In this document: piece after piece, positions 10,693 to 19,201 of the stretch | Position numbering within the stretch: position 1 is the first letter of the stretch | How the letters are laid out: every line of letters starts with the position of its first letter | Source: Lysobacter concretionis Ko07 = DSM 16239 | GTDB lineage: Bacteria > Pseudomonadota > Gammaproteobacteria > Xanthomonadales > Xanthomonadaceae | Assembly (NCBI RefSeq): GCF_000768345.1 | Contig: NZ_AVPS01000001.1 | Span: 248,001-312,000 of the forward strand | DNA: 64,000 nt | Reading direction: 5' to 3' | The notes under the pieces: generated by a model | Told to the model about the DNA's origin: nothing | What the model saw: the letters and a program-made list of their open reading frames with translations, nothing else | Database searches by the model: none | Translations under genes and position numbers: made by a program

Positions 10693-12035
10693 AGCGGCTG
10701 CTGGCCGCGACGTTGGTGCTCGGCCTGGCGGCCTGCGCCAGCGCCCCGAAAAAGCCCGACACCGGCGCCAAGGCCGTGGCCGGCAAAGCGGCCGGCGCGA
10801 CCACGCCGCAGGCGGGCAGGAAGTCGCCGTACCCGCCGGCCCAGGAAGACCCCGGCAAGCGTGGCCACTACACCGCCGGGGGCCTGTACGCGCCGCATAT
10901 CGCCGACTCCACCCCGGACATCGACATCGACGTGTCGCTGATCCCCGAGCCGGAGGTGGTCGCCGAACCCCGCTCGGCCTACGGCAACCGGCCGGTCTAC
11001 ACCGTGCTGGGCAAGAGCTACCGGGTCCTGGACGACACCGACGGCTACCTCGAACAGGGCGTGGCCTCGTTCTACGGCAACAAGTTCCATGGCCGGCGCA
11101 CCTCCAACATGGAGGTCTACGACATGTACGCGTTCACCGCCGCGCACAAGTCGCTGCCACTGCCGAGCTTCGCGCGCGTCACCAACCTGGACAACGGCGA
11201 ATCCGTGGTGGTCCGGGTGAACGACCGCGGCCCCTTCCACGAGGGCCGGGTGATCGACCTGAGTTACGCCGCCGCCCTCAAGCTGGGCATCACCCGCGCC
11301 GGTACCGGCCGGGTCGAGGTGCGTGCGTTGCAGCCGGGTGAGGACGACGCGGGTCGCGCCGGCAAGCGCGACCGCGAGGACGCCGCCCGCGCGGTCGCTG
11401 CGGTGGCACCAAAGCCGGCACCGCCCAGCTCGATGGACACCCTGGTGGCCGCGCTGCCGAAGGGTGCCACGGGTGCCGGCGCATTGTCGTTGCCGCCCGG
11501 CGTGCGCATCGCCACCGGCAAGCCCACCCGGCTGGACCGGGCCGGGAGCTCTGCGGCGGCAGGCGCAACGACGGCGAGCGTTCCATCGTCGACGGCGCCA
11601 CCGCCCGCAAGCGCGGACGAGAGCTGGCGTTTCGACATGAACCAGGACGGCCGGACAATGACGGCCGACGAATTCGATGCCTGGATGACGCAGCGCAAGG
11701 TGCGCGTCGCCACCGGCCGGGGCGGCAGGCCGGCTGCATCGACCGCCCGGGTCGCCGCGGGCACCGCGCCGGCCGTTCAAATCGTCACCGGCACCAACCA
11801 GGCCGACAACGTGACCCTGCAGGTCGCCAGCTTCGCCGCCCGCGACAACGCCGACCGCGCATTGGCGATCCTGCGCGGCGCGGGTATCGACCGCGCCAGC
11901 CTGCATGACGCCACCGCCAACGGCCAACGGGTCTGGCGATTGCGGGTCGGGCCGCTGGAGGCCACAACCGCCAACGGACTGGCCAACCGCATCGCCGGCC
12001 TGGGCTTCGGCGCACCCCAGCGCGTCAACGAATAG
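10689..12035 (+). CDS. rlpA: RlpA-like septal ring lytic transglycosylase lipoprotein
   Basis: A 448-residue lipoprotein (lipobox LGLAACA). The double-psi beta-barrel domain lies at about residues 115-220, with GVASFYGNKFHGRRTSNMEVYD and VRVNDRGPFHEGRVIDLS. RlpA enzymes cleave glycan strands stripped of peptides, usually at the septum. The C-terminal 80 residues (about 368-446) form a SPOR domain that binds such denuded strands. Between them is a Pro/Ala-rich linker holding an EF-hand-like stretch around D316 (DMNQDGRTMTADEF), which is unusual for RlpA. The ATG overlaps the mltB stop. Confidence 0.93.
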   Translation: MKRLLAATLVLGLAACASAPKKPDTGAKAVAGKAAGATTPQAGRKSPYPPAQEDPGKRGHYTAGGLYAPHIADSTPDIDIDVSLIPEPEVVAEPRSAYGNRPVYTVLGKSYRVLDDTDGYLEQGVASFYGNKFHGRRTSNMEVYDMYAFTAAHKSLPLPSFARVTNLDNGESVVVRVNDRGPFHEGRVIDLSYAAALKLGITRAGTGRVEVRALQPGEDDAGRAGKRDREDAARAVAAVAPKPAPPSSMDTLVAALPKGATGAGALSLPPGVRIATGKPTRLDRAGSSAAAGATTASVPSSTAPPPASADESWRFDMNQDGRTMTADEFDAWMTQRKVRVATGRGGRPAASTARVAAGTAPAVQIVTGTNQADNVTLQVASFAARDNADRALAILRGAGIDRASLHDATANGQRVWRLRVGPLEATTANGLANRIAGLGFGAPQRVNE

Positions 12036-12098
12036 CCGCGCTCCCTTCCCAGACACCTTGATACACGTCGGCCACGGGCCGATCCGGAGTTTTGAACG

Positions 12099-13316
12099 AT
12101 GAAGTCTCCCGCCGCTTTCCGCGTGATCGGCCTTGCCGCATTGACCACCCTTGCCGTCGGCTTCGCCTTCGCGCAGACGCCCGCGCTGCCGAAGCCGACC
12201 GAACAGGCCCCGGCCAGCGAAGCGCTGCCCGTCCCGCCGCCACCCGAAGTGGTCGGCACGGCGTGGGTGGTGATGGATGCGGCCAGCGGCGACGTGCTGG
12301 CAGGCGAGAACATCGACACCCCGCTGGAGCCGGCCAGTATCACCAAGGTCATGACCAGCTACGTGATCGCCGCCGAGATGGCCGGCGGCAAGATCAAGCC
12401 CGACGACCAGGTGATGATGAGCGAGAACGCCTGGCGCAAGGGCGGCGCCGGCACCGACGGCAGCTACTCGGGTTTCCAGGTCAACCAGACCGCGCCGCTG
12501 CTGGAGATGGAGAAGGGCATGGTGGTGCAGTCCGGCAACGACGCCGCGATCGCCCTGGCCGAGCACGTCGCCGGCAGCGAGGAGGCGTTCGCCGCGCTGA
12601 TGAACCAGTACGCGGCGCGTATCGGCATGAAGAACACCCACTTCGCCAACGCGACCGGCCTGCCGGACCAGGGCCACCTGTCCAGCGCGCGCGACCTGGC
12701 GTTGCTGGGCCGCGCCCTGGCGCTGCACTTCCCCGAAACCTACGCCTACAACAAGATCAAGGAGTTCACCGTCGGGCCGATCACCCAGCCCAACCGCAAC
12801 GTGCTGCTGTGGCGCGACAGCAGCGTGGACGGCATCAAGACCGGCCACACCTCCGGCGCCGGCTACTGCCTGATGGCCTCGGCCCAGCGCGGCGAGCAGC
12901 GCCTGGTATCGGTGGTGCTCGGCTCGACCTCGGAAAAGCAGCGTGCCAGCGACAGCCAGGCGCTGCTGAACTGGGGTTTCCGCTTCTACGAGACCCACAA
13001 GCTGTATGACGCGGACGTCTCGATCGCCGACCAGAAAGTGTGGAAGGGTGTCGCCAACGAAATCCAGCTCGGGCTGGCCGAGCCGCTGCTGGTGACGGTC
13101 CCGCGCGGCAGGTACGACCAGCTCAAGCCGACCATGGACGTGCCCAGGACCCTGGTGGCACCGATCAGCCAAGGCCAGGCGATCGGCACGGTGAAGGTCA
13201 TGCTCGACGGCAAGGTCGTTGCCGAGCGGCCGCTGGTGGCGCTGGCCGCGGTCGAGGAGGGCGGCTTCTTCAAGCGCCTGTGGCACGAGCTGCTGATGTG
13301 GTGGCAGTCGGCCTGA
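12099..13316 (+). CDS. dacC: D-alanyl-D-alanine carboxypeptidase (PBP5/6 type)
   Basis: A 405-residue periplasmic low-mass PBP that removes the terminal D-Ala from pentapeptide side chains. It has a signal peptide ending near residue 25. Active-site motifs are S80-ITK, S145-GN and K247-TG. After the peptidase domain comes the beta-rich PBP5 C-terminal domain, then an amphipathic tail (FFKRLWHELLMWW) that anchors the enzyme to the inner membrane. The precise paralogue letter (dacA or dacC) is a guess; the enzyme class is firm. It follows rlpA by 63 bases. Confidence 0.95.
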   Translation: MKSPAAFRVIGLAALTTLAVGFAFAQTPALPKPTEQAPASEALPVPPPPEVVGTAWVVMDAASGDVLAGENIDTPLEPASITKVMTSYVIAAEMAGGKIKPDDQVMMSENAWRKGGAGTDGSYSGFQVNQTAPLLEMEKGMVVQSGNDAAIALAEHVAGSEEAFAALMNQYAARIGMKNTHFANATGLPDQGHLSSARDLALLGRALALHFPETYAYNKIKEFTVGPITQPNRNVLLWRDSSVDGIKTGHTSGAGYCLMASAQRGEQRLVSVVLGSTSEKQRASDSQALLNWGFRFYETHKLYDADVSIADQKVWKGVANEIQLGLAEPLLVTVPRGRYDQLKPTMDVPRTLVAPISQGQAIGTVKVMLDGKVVAERPLVALAAVEEGGFFKRLWHELLMWWQSA

Positions 13317-13378
13317 GCCGGGCCATGGGCATCGCCGCGATGGTGGCGGTGCCGCGATGATCCCCGGGCAGGAACCCA

Positions 13379-13406
13379 CGAACGGCCGGCGCAAGCCGGT
13401 CGTTCG
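13379..13406 (+). terminator. Hairpin downstream of the carboxypeptidase gene
   Basis: A 12-pair stem (one G-T pair) closed by a GCAA tetraloop lies 62 bases after the stop, followed by CGTTTGG. The T-run is weak, so this could also be a stabilising hairpin. Confidence 0.45.
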
Positions 13407-13581
13407 CGTTTGGCGCCGTGCGCGCTGCAAGCCGGATCCGTGGGCCACCCGACGGGCACGGCAGGCGTGTGATGGATGCGGTTCCCGCGCATCGTCCGTC
13501 ATGCCGCGGTTGCGGCACTGGGCTTTCCCGGTCATCTCATCCGCCCTTGGGTTGGCCCGCCATCGCGCCCATAATCGGCGG

Positions 13582-13860
13582 ATGGAAATCAAATCCGACA
13601 ACCCTGAACACGGCTTCCAGTTTCCGGGCGAGTTCCAGCTCAGCGCGATGGGCGCGGCCGATGCCGGGCTGGAGCGCGAACTGCCGCAGCGCCTGATCGA
13701 CGCCGGCATCGAGGTGCGCAGCGAGCAGGTCGAGTGGAAACATTCCTCCAACGGCAAGTACGTGTCGGTGCGGGTGGTGTTCCTGGCCGACAGCCGCGAG
13801 CAATACGACAGGGCGCATCAGTTGCTGCGCGATCATCCGGAAGTGAAGTGGACGCTGTAG
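13582..13860 (+). CDS. ybeD: YbeD-like DUF493 protein
   Basis: A 92-residue cytoplasmic protein of the DUF493/YbeD family, a small ACT-like alpha/beta fold. In many proteobacteria it sits between dac and lipB, exactly as here. The ATG at 13582 gives the usual size and the N-terminal [13 protein letters not shown]. The C-terminus [18 protein letters not shown] matches the family's closing strand. The longer in-frame opening upstream at 13357 has no family support. Its biochemical role is unknown; the link to lipoate synthesis is by position only. Confidence 0.92.
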   Translation: MEIKSDNPEHGFQFPGEFQLSAMGAADAGLERELPQRLIDAGIEVRSEQVEWKHSSNGKYVSVRVVFLADSREQYDRAHQLLRDHPEVKWTL

Positions 13861-13871
13861 CAGATACCGTC

Positions 13872-14600
13872 ATGGCCGCTGAACCCGCGGTTTCCGATGC
13901 CGCCGACCCAGCCGGGACCGCCGGCAGGATCGACAAGCGCCGCCGGTTGCCGGTGGCGCTGGTGCGTGACCTCGGCCGCCAGCCCTACGAGCCGGTCTGG
14001 CACGCGATGCAGGCGTTCACCGACGCGCGCGATGCCGATACCGCCGACGAGCTGTGGCTGGTCGAGCACGAACCGGTGTTCACCCTCGGCCAGGCCGGCA
14101 AGCCCGAGCACGTGCTGATGGCCGGCGACATCCCGGTGATCCAGGTCGATCGCGGCGGCCAGGTGACCTACCACGGCCCCGGCCAGCTGGTGCTGTATCC
14201 GCTGCTGGACCTGCGCCGGCTGAAGGTCGGCGTGCGCGAGTACGTGTGCCGGATCGAGCAGTCGATCATCGACACCCTGGCCGACTGGAACATCGAGGCG
14301 GTCCGCCGCGAAGGCGCCCCCGGGGTCTACGTCGCCGGCGCCAAGATCGCCGCGCTCGGGATCCGGGTGCGGCGCGGCTGCAGCTTCCACGGGCTGGCGT
14401 TCAACATCGACATGGACCTGTCGCCGTTCCGGCGCATCAATCCCTGTGGTTACGCGGGGTTGCAGGTGACCTCGATGGTAGACTTGGGCGGCCCTTCGGG
14501 GCTGCAGGCGGTCAAGCCGGCGCTGGTCGAACACCTGGCCGCGCAGTTCGGCTTGGCCGTCGAAAGCGCGCCGTTGCCGGAATGTGTGGCGACCTGGTGA
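13872..14600 (+). CDS. lipB: Lipoyl(octanoyl) transferase LipB
   Basis: A 242-residue cytoplasmic enzyme that moves octanoate from acyl carrier protein to lipoyl domains, the step before LipA. The motifs are [36 protein letters not shown], the catalytic lysine K158 in [10 protein letters not shown] and the catalytic cysteine C192 in [12 protein letters not shown] chose the ATG at 13872; an in-frame GTG at 13848 overlapping ybeD is a possible alternative. The N-terminal 30 residues are family-variable. A repeat-filled 218-base gap separates it from lipA. Confidence 0.95.
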   Translation: MAAEPAVSDAADPAGTAGRIDKRRRLPVALVRDLGRQPYEPVWHAMQAFTDARDADTADELWLVEHEPVFTLGQAGKPEHVLMAGDIPVIQVDRGGQVTYHGPGQLVLYPLLDLRRLKVGVREYVCRIEQSIIDTLADWNIEAVRREGAPGVYVAGAKIAALGIRVRRGCSFHGLAFNIDMDLSPFRRINPCGYAGLQVTSMVDLGGPSGLQAVKPALVEHLAAQFGLAVESAPLPECVATW

Positions 14601-14616
14601 GCCTCTCCTTTTTGTT

Positions 14617-14790
14617 CTTCCCTGCTCCCGCGAGCGGGAGAAGGTGCCCGAAGGGCCTGCCCCGGACTTGATCCGGGGGCGGAGGCCCCGAAGGAAGCAC
14701 CCTTGGGGTGTGAGGGCAGGCGACCCGCGCGTTCGACGCCAGTCCGTTTCGCACACCCTCACCCCGGCCGTCTTCCGCAAACGGAAGAGG
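14617..14790. repeat. Hairpin-rich dispersed repeat between lipB and lipA
   Basis: Several perfect hairpins sit in tandem. CTCCCGCGAGCGGGAG (14625-14640) runs into GAAGGTGCCCGAAGGGC (14640-14656), a copy of the repeat near 2489. CCCCGGACTTGATCCGGGG follows at about 14661-14679. GGGGTGTGAGGG (14704-14715) pairs with CCCTCACCCC near 14755-14764. The mosaic may attenuate transcription between the two genes, or may simply be an inserted repeat. Confidence 0.65.
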
Positions 14791-14818
14791 GGGTCAACAT
14801 CAAGAGTTCCGCATCGAC

Positions 14819-15832
14819 ATGACCGATAACGCCACCAGAACCATCCCGCTTGCGGTCATCAGCAGCGATGCCCCGGCCTCCCTGCAGCCCGGCGTGAAGC
14901 AGCTCGCCGGGGACAAGATCAACCGCTCGCCGGTGCAGTTCGCCGACGCGCCGGTGCTGCGCAAGCCGTCGTGGATCCGGGTGCGGATTCCGTCCGGCAA
15001 CGCGGTCGCCAAGCTCAAGGCCAAGCTGCGCGAGAACCGGCTGGTCACCGTGTGTGAGGAAGCCAGCTGCCCGAACATCCACGAGTGCTTCGGCCACGGC
15101 ACCGCGACCTTCATGATCCTGGGCGAGGTCTGCACGCGCCGCTGCAGCTTCTGCGACGTGGCCCACGGCCGGCCCAAGCCGCCGGACGCGTCCGAGCCGG
15201 CGAACCTGGCCCGCACCGTCGCCGACATGGGCCTGAAGTACGTGGTGGTCACCTCGGTCGACCGCGACGACCTGCGCGATGGCGGGGCCCAGCACTTCGT
15301 CGACTGCATCGAGGCGATCCGCGCACAGAGCCCCGGCACCCGGATCGAGATCCTGACCCCGGATTTCCGCGGCAAAGGCCGCATGGAGCGCGCGCTGGAG
15401 ATCCTCGTCACCAGTCCGCCGGACGTGTTCAACCACAACTTGGAAACCGTGCCGGAGCTGTACCGCAACGTCCGCCCCGGCGCCGACTACCAGTGGTCGC
15501 TGACCCTGCTTTCGAGGTTCAAGGCGCAGCACCCCGAGGTCGTCACCAAGTCCGGCATCATGCTCGGCCTGGGCGAGACCATGGAGCAGGTGCAGCAGAC
15601 CCTGCGCGACCTGCGCGCGCACGACGTCGACATGATCACCATCGGCCAGTACCTGCAGCCCAGCGCCCACCACCACCCGGTGATGCGCTACTGGACGCCG
15701 GAGGAGTACAAGCTGCTGGAGGTGTTCGGCATGGGGCTCGGCTTCAGCCATGTCGCCTCCGGGCCGCTGGTGCGTTCCTCGTACCACGCGGACCGCTCGG
15801 CGGCCGAAGCCGGACTGGCGGTTACCGCCTGA
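14819..15832 (+). CDS. lipA: Lipoyl synthase LipA
   Basis: A 337-residue radical SAM enzyme that inserts two sulfurs into protein-bound octanoate to form the lipoyl cofactor. The auxiliary cluster cysteines are in [12 protein letters not shown] (about residues 78-89), and the radical SAM cluster is CTRRCSFC. The C-terminal [11 protein letters not shown] contains the serine that ligates the auxiliary cluster. Length is typical. The substrate comes from LipB just upstream, so the pair makes lipoate de novo on apo-proteins. Confidence 0.98.
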   Translation: MTDNATRTIPLAVISSDAPASLQPGVKQLAGDKINRSPVQFADAPVLRKPSWIRVRIPSGNAVAKLKAKLRENRLVTVCEEASCPNIHECFGHGTATFMILGEVCTRRCSFCDVAHGRPKPPDASEPANLARTVADMGLKYVVVTSVDRDDLRDGGAQHFVDCIEAIRAQSPGTRIEILTPDFRGKGRMERALEILVTSPPDVFNHNLETVPELYRNVRPGADYQWSLTLLSRFKAQHPEVVTKSGIMLGLGETMEQVQQTLRDLRAHDVDMITIGQYLQPSAHHHPVMRYWTPEEYKLLEVFGMGLGFSHVASGPLVRSSYHADRSAAEAGLAVTA

Positions 15833-16132
15833 TTCATCCTGACGCCGCCTTCGTGCCGGACAGTGAGCGCCGGCGGCGTTGGCCGTCCGGCCGTCGTATT
15901 CGCGTCACATCGAATGCCTTACGGTGTCCGACACGCCGCGCGGATGCGGCCGAAGCCCCGTGATTGGCCCGCTGCATTCCGCCGGCATGCATGACAGCCG
16001 GCGCAACTTTAGGCACTGTCGAACTGTCCAATCCCCTTGCAACCTGAGCCTCGCAGTCCCGCGCCAGGCCTCCCAGTCACCCCGCCGTCCCCGCGCCATC
16101 CCCCTTCACTGCCGGCCGCCCAGCCTTTCCCG
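15833..16132. other. Gap between lipA and the Prc-type protease gene
   Basis: About 300 bases without a credible gene. An 8-base-pair GC stem (ACGCCGCC 15842-15849 / GGCGGCGT 15872-15879) lies just after lipA and could be a weak terminator. Nothing else stands out; the 32-residue opening directly before the protease start is Pro-rich and lacks family support. Confidence 0.5.
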
Positions 16133-18379
16133 ATGATTGCCAAGACCCACCTGCTTGCGTTGCTGTTGACCGCGCCCCTGGCGTTGCTGGCGCGTGCCGA
16201 CAACGGTCCGGTTGTTTCCCCGCTTGCGGTCGATCCGCCGGCCACGCTGGCCCAGCCGGTCACCCCGAAAAAAGCCGGCGCCCTGCCCAGCGCGCCGACG
16301 GCCGACCAGGCCACGGCGGCCAAACTGGTCTACGGGCTGCTGTCCGACAGCCGCTACGCCTACCGCCCGCGGCCGCTCGACGACGCGCTGTCGGCCGACA
16401 TGTACAAGCGCTACCTGGAAGCGCTCGACGGTGGCAAGCAATTCTTTACCCAGGCCGACATCGACAGTTTCGACCAGTACAAGACCCGGCTCGACGACGC
16501 GATCAAGAGCGGCGAGCTGGAGCCGGGTTACGCGATCTTCGCGACCTACCGCCAGCGCGTCGACGAGCGCATCGCCTACGCCCGTGCACTGCTGAAACAG
16601 GACATCTTCACCTTCGACGGCAACGACGAGTTCCGTTACGACCGCAAGAAAGCGCCGTGGGCGGCCGACCGGGCGGAGCTGGACGAACTGTGGAAACAGT
16701 CGGTGCGCAACGACTGGCTGCGGCTGAAGCTGGCCGGCAAGGAGGCCGACAAGATCCGCGAGACGCTCGACAAGCGCTACGCCGGCCTGGCCGACAACGT
16801 CGCCCAGCTGGAAGGCCAGGACGTGTTCCAGACCTTCCTCAACAGCTACACCAGCGCGATCGACCCGCACACCAGCTACTTCACCCCGCGCTCGGCGGAG
16901 AACTTCAACCTGTCGATGTCGCTGTCGCTGGAAGGCATCGGGGCGGTGCTGCAGAAGCAGGACGACGTGGTCGCGATCCGCGAGATCATGCCCGGCGGTC
17001 CGGCCGACAAGTCCGGCCTCCTCGCCCCGGGTGACCGCGTGGTCGCCGTCGGCCAGGGCACCAGTGGCGCGATGGAGGACGTGATCGGCTGGCGCATCGA
17101 CAACGTGGTCGCGTTGATCCGCGGGCCGAAGGGCTCGCAGGTGCGGTTGGACATGGTGCCTGCCGAAGCGGGCATGGACAGCAAGCCTGTGCGGGTATTG
17201 ATCACCCGCGACCGGGTGCGCCTGGAGGACCAGGCCGCCAAGTCGAAGGTGCTCGACATCCCGGCCAAGGGGAACATGCCCGAAAAGCAGATCGGCATCA
17301 TTGAACTGCCCGGCTTCTATCAGGACTTCGAAGGCCGTCGCCTCAACAAGGACGACTACGCCTCCGCCACCCGCGACGTGGCCAGGCTGCTGCGCGAGCT
17401 GAAAACCAAGAAGGTGGACGGCGTGGTGCTGGACCTGCGCAACAACGGCGGCGGCTCGTTGAACGAAGCCATCGAGTTGACCGGCCTGTTCATCGACCGC
17501 GGCCCGGTGGTGCAGGTGCGTGAGTCCGGCGGCCGGATCTCGGTCAACAGCGACGAGGAACCCGGCGTGGCGTGGGACGGCCCGTTCGCGGTGCTGGTCA
17601 ACCGCGGTTCGGCCTCGGCGTCGGAGATCTTCGCCGGCGCGATCCAGGACTACGGCCGCGGGCTGGTGATCGGCGAAACCACGTTCGGCAAGGGCACCGT
17701 GCAGAACCTGGTCGACCTGGACCGCTGGCCGGCCAACGAGGAAGAGCGCTTCGGCCAGGTCAAGCTGACCGTCGCCCAGTTCTTCCTGCCCGGCGGCAGC
17801 TCGACCCAGAACAAGGGCGTGGTGCCGGACATCAGCTTCCCGGCCTCGGTGGACGCCAGCGAATACGGCGAGAGCACCTACGACAACGCGCTGCCCTGGA
17901 CCCGCATCGCCGCGGTGCCGCATGTGACGTACGGCAATTTCGCCCCGATGTTGCCGACGCTGGAACAGCTGCACAGCCGGCGCGTGGCGAACAACCTGGA
18001 GTTCCAGTGGTGGAGGGAGGACGTTGCCAGGTTCCGTGCCGAGACGGCGAAGACGTCGATCTCGTTGAACGAAACCGAGCGCCGGACCGAGCGGGACACG
18101 AACGAAGCGCGCCGCCAGAAGCGCCAGGAAACCCGCAAGGAGCTGGGTCTCGCGCTGGATCCGCTGGCCCTGGCCTCCGCCGACGATGGCCTGACCGCCA
18201 ACGAACGCGACATCCGCCAGGACACCGCGCGCGAGAAGGCCGCCGAGGATCGGCCGGACCCGTTGCTGCAGGAATCCGCCGCGATCCTCGCCGACGCCGT
18301 GTACCTGCTCGACAACGACCGCAAGCTGTCGGCGGTCGTGTTGCCGGCTTCCACGCGGGCCGGGCACTGGGCTGACTGA
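16133..18379 (+). CDS. prc: Carboxy-terminal processing protease (Prc/Tsp)
   Basis: A 748-residue periplasmic tail-specific protease that degrades proteins with nonpolar C-termini and helps control peptidoglycan hydrolases. I start it at the ATG at 16133, which opens a clean signal peptide ending in LLARA. The N-terminal helical domain covers about residues 45-230, a PDZ domain about 245-335, and the S41 core about 375-560. The Ser-Lys dyad is S495 (NRGSASASEI) and K520 (TFGKGTVQ). The C-terminal 150 residues match the Prc-specific DUF3340 region with a charged helix. A strong terminator follows. Its placement after wall genes fits a role in envelope turnover. Confidence 0.95.
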   Translation: MIAKTHLLALLLTAPLALLARADNGPVVSPLAVDPPATLAQPVTPKKAGALPSAPTADQATAAKLVYGLLSDSRYAYRPRPLDDALSADMYKRYLEALDGGKQFFTQADIDSFDQYKTRLDDAIKSGELEPGYAIFATYRQRVDERIAYARALLKQDIFTFDGNDEFRYDRKKAPWAADRAELDELWKQSVRNDWLRLKLAGKEADKIRETLDKRYAGLADNVAQLEGQDVFQTFLNSYTSAIDPHTSYFTPRSAENFNLSMSLSLEGIGAVLQKQDDVVAIREIMPGGPADKSGLLAPGDRVVAVGQGTSGAMEDVIGWRIDNVVALIRGPKGSQVRLDMVPAEAGMDSKPVRVLITRDRVRLEDQAAKSKVLDIPAKGNMPEKQIGIIELPGFYQDFEGRRLNKDDYASATRDVARLLRELKTKKVDGVVLDLRNNGGGSLNEAIELTGLFIDRGPVVQVRESGGRISVNSDEEPGVAWDGPFAVLVNRGSASASEIFAGAIQDYGRGLVIGETTFGKGTVQNLVDLDRWPANEEERFGQVKLTVAQFFLPGGSSTQNKGVVPDISFPASVDASEYGESTYDNALPWTRIAAVPHVTYGNFAPMLPTLEQLHSRRVANNLEFQWWREDVARFRAETAKTSISLNETERRTERDTNEARRQKRQETRKELGLALDPLALASADDGLTANERDIRQDTAREKAAEDRPDPLLQESAAILADAVYLLDNDRKLSAVVLPASTRAGHWAD

Positions 18380-18404
18380 AGCCCACGCGATAGCGACGCA
18401 GACT

Positions 18405-18434
18405 CACGGGCACCTTCGGGTGCCCGTGTTGTTT
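18405..18434 (+). terminator. Rho-independent terminator after prc
   Basis: A perfect 10-base-pair stem (CACGGGCACC / GGTGCCCGTG) with a TTCG tetraloop is followed by TTGTTTT, 26 bases after the stop codon. Confidence 0.88.
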
Positions 18435-18815
18435 TGCGTGACGCGAATGCCAGATGTGCGGCTGTCTGCCTATCGAGCGGATGTCTTCAGCGGCCGTCGG
18501 GAAGCCGTTTGTGCGGTGGGTCGGTGGATCGTGGCAACGGCAACGGCAGCCAAGGGGCAACGACCAAGGGCAAGGTGTGCGATGAATGGCTTCGGGTGGG
18601 AGCGTCGCCCTGGGTGGGTATTGCTCCTCGGCTCGGTCGGCCCGCTCTGCGGTCCAGCCCGGCGCGGCACGCCGGGCGTTCGCACAGGCGCGCGGCAGTG
18701 CCGCGCAAGCCACCTGCGCTCACCCTTGGCCGGCTCGCCGCCGCGGACATCCATGTCCGCTCTACGCAATGCCCACCCAGGACGCCGCCCCGTCGCTTGG
18801 TTTTCATGGTGTCCA

Positions 18816-18898
18816 GTAGGAGCGGAGCAAAGCCGCGTGAGTCGCGACCTGACCACCGCTTCCAGCATCCGCAGATTCGCGACTGACGTCGCTGCTAC
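18816..18898. repeat. GTAGGAGCG/GCTGCTAC inverted intergenic repeat
   Basis: The left arm begins GTAGGAGCGGAGCAAAGCCG and runs to AGTCGCGACC; the right arm is TCGCGACTGACGTCGCTGCTAC. The arms are imperfect complements. This layout (GTAGGAGCG ... TCGCGA) is known to me as a frequent extragenic repeat in Xanthomonadaceae. Confidence 0.55.
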
Positions 18899-18969
18899 GA
18901 CGAGGCCGGCTCATCCACCGAAGCGACGAGACATCCGGCGGGAGGCGTGGTGTGGGGTTGTTGCGGAAA

Positions 18970-19018
18970 GCAGGCCATGGATGGCCTGCGGCCCCGAGTC
19001 AGGGCAGGACGCCCTGAC
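18970..19018. repeat. Double perfect hairpin element
   Basis: GCAGGCCAT-GG-ATGGCCTGC (18970-18989) is followed eight bases later by GTCAGGGC-AGGAC-GCCCTGAC (18998-19018). Both stems are perfect. No gene lies within; the pair may be one extragenic palindromic unit. Confidence 0.55.
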
Positions 19019-19201
19019 CGAGGGGTGCAGCAATGCCCCGCACCGCGGCTCCCGCGCGCACCAATCATCAGCCCGTCAATTGCTGACGCTCCAAATTGGC
19101 GGCCAGCCGATGCAGCCAGCGCAACAGTCAATGCAGCCAGTCGAGCCCGGCCGCTACCGGCCCCGGTTGGCCCAGCGGCCATACAGATCGCAGCGACCGT
19201 C

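Larger units (their letters stand above)
18435..19201. other. Gene-free 0.8 kb stretch filled with palindromic elements
   Basis: No frame here looks like a protein. It contains an inverted pair (AGCGTCGCCCTGGGTGGGTA near 18601 against 18766-18788), a GTAGGAGCG...GCTGCTAC inverted element at 18816-18898, and two perfect hairpins at 18970-18989 and 18998-19018. It lies between the convergent prc and ABC permease genes. It reads as stacked extragenic repeats. Confidence 0.65.

Noticed and set aside
13357-13581. N-terminal extension of the DUF493 protein by 75 residues.
   Set aside because: DUF493 proteins are about 90 residues, and the extension crosses a terminator-like hairpin and its downstream region.
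10677-13757. A 1026-residue minus-strand open frame across rlpA and the carboxypeptidase gene.
   Set aside because: It is antisense to well supported genes and has shadow-type composition with no recognisable motif.
16106-18367. A 753-residue minus-strand open frame antisense to prc.
   Set aside because: The sense protease has catalytic residues and a terminator; the antisense frame has none of these.
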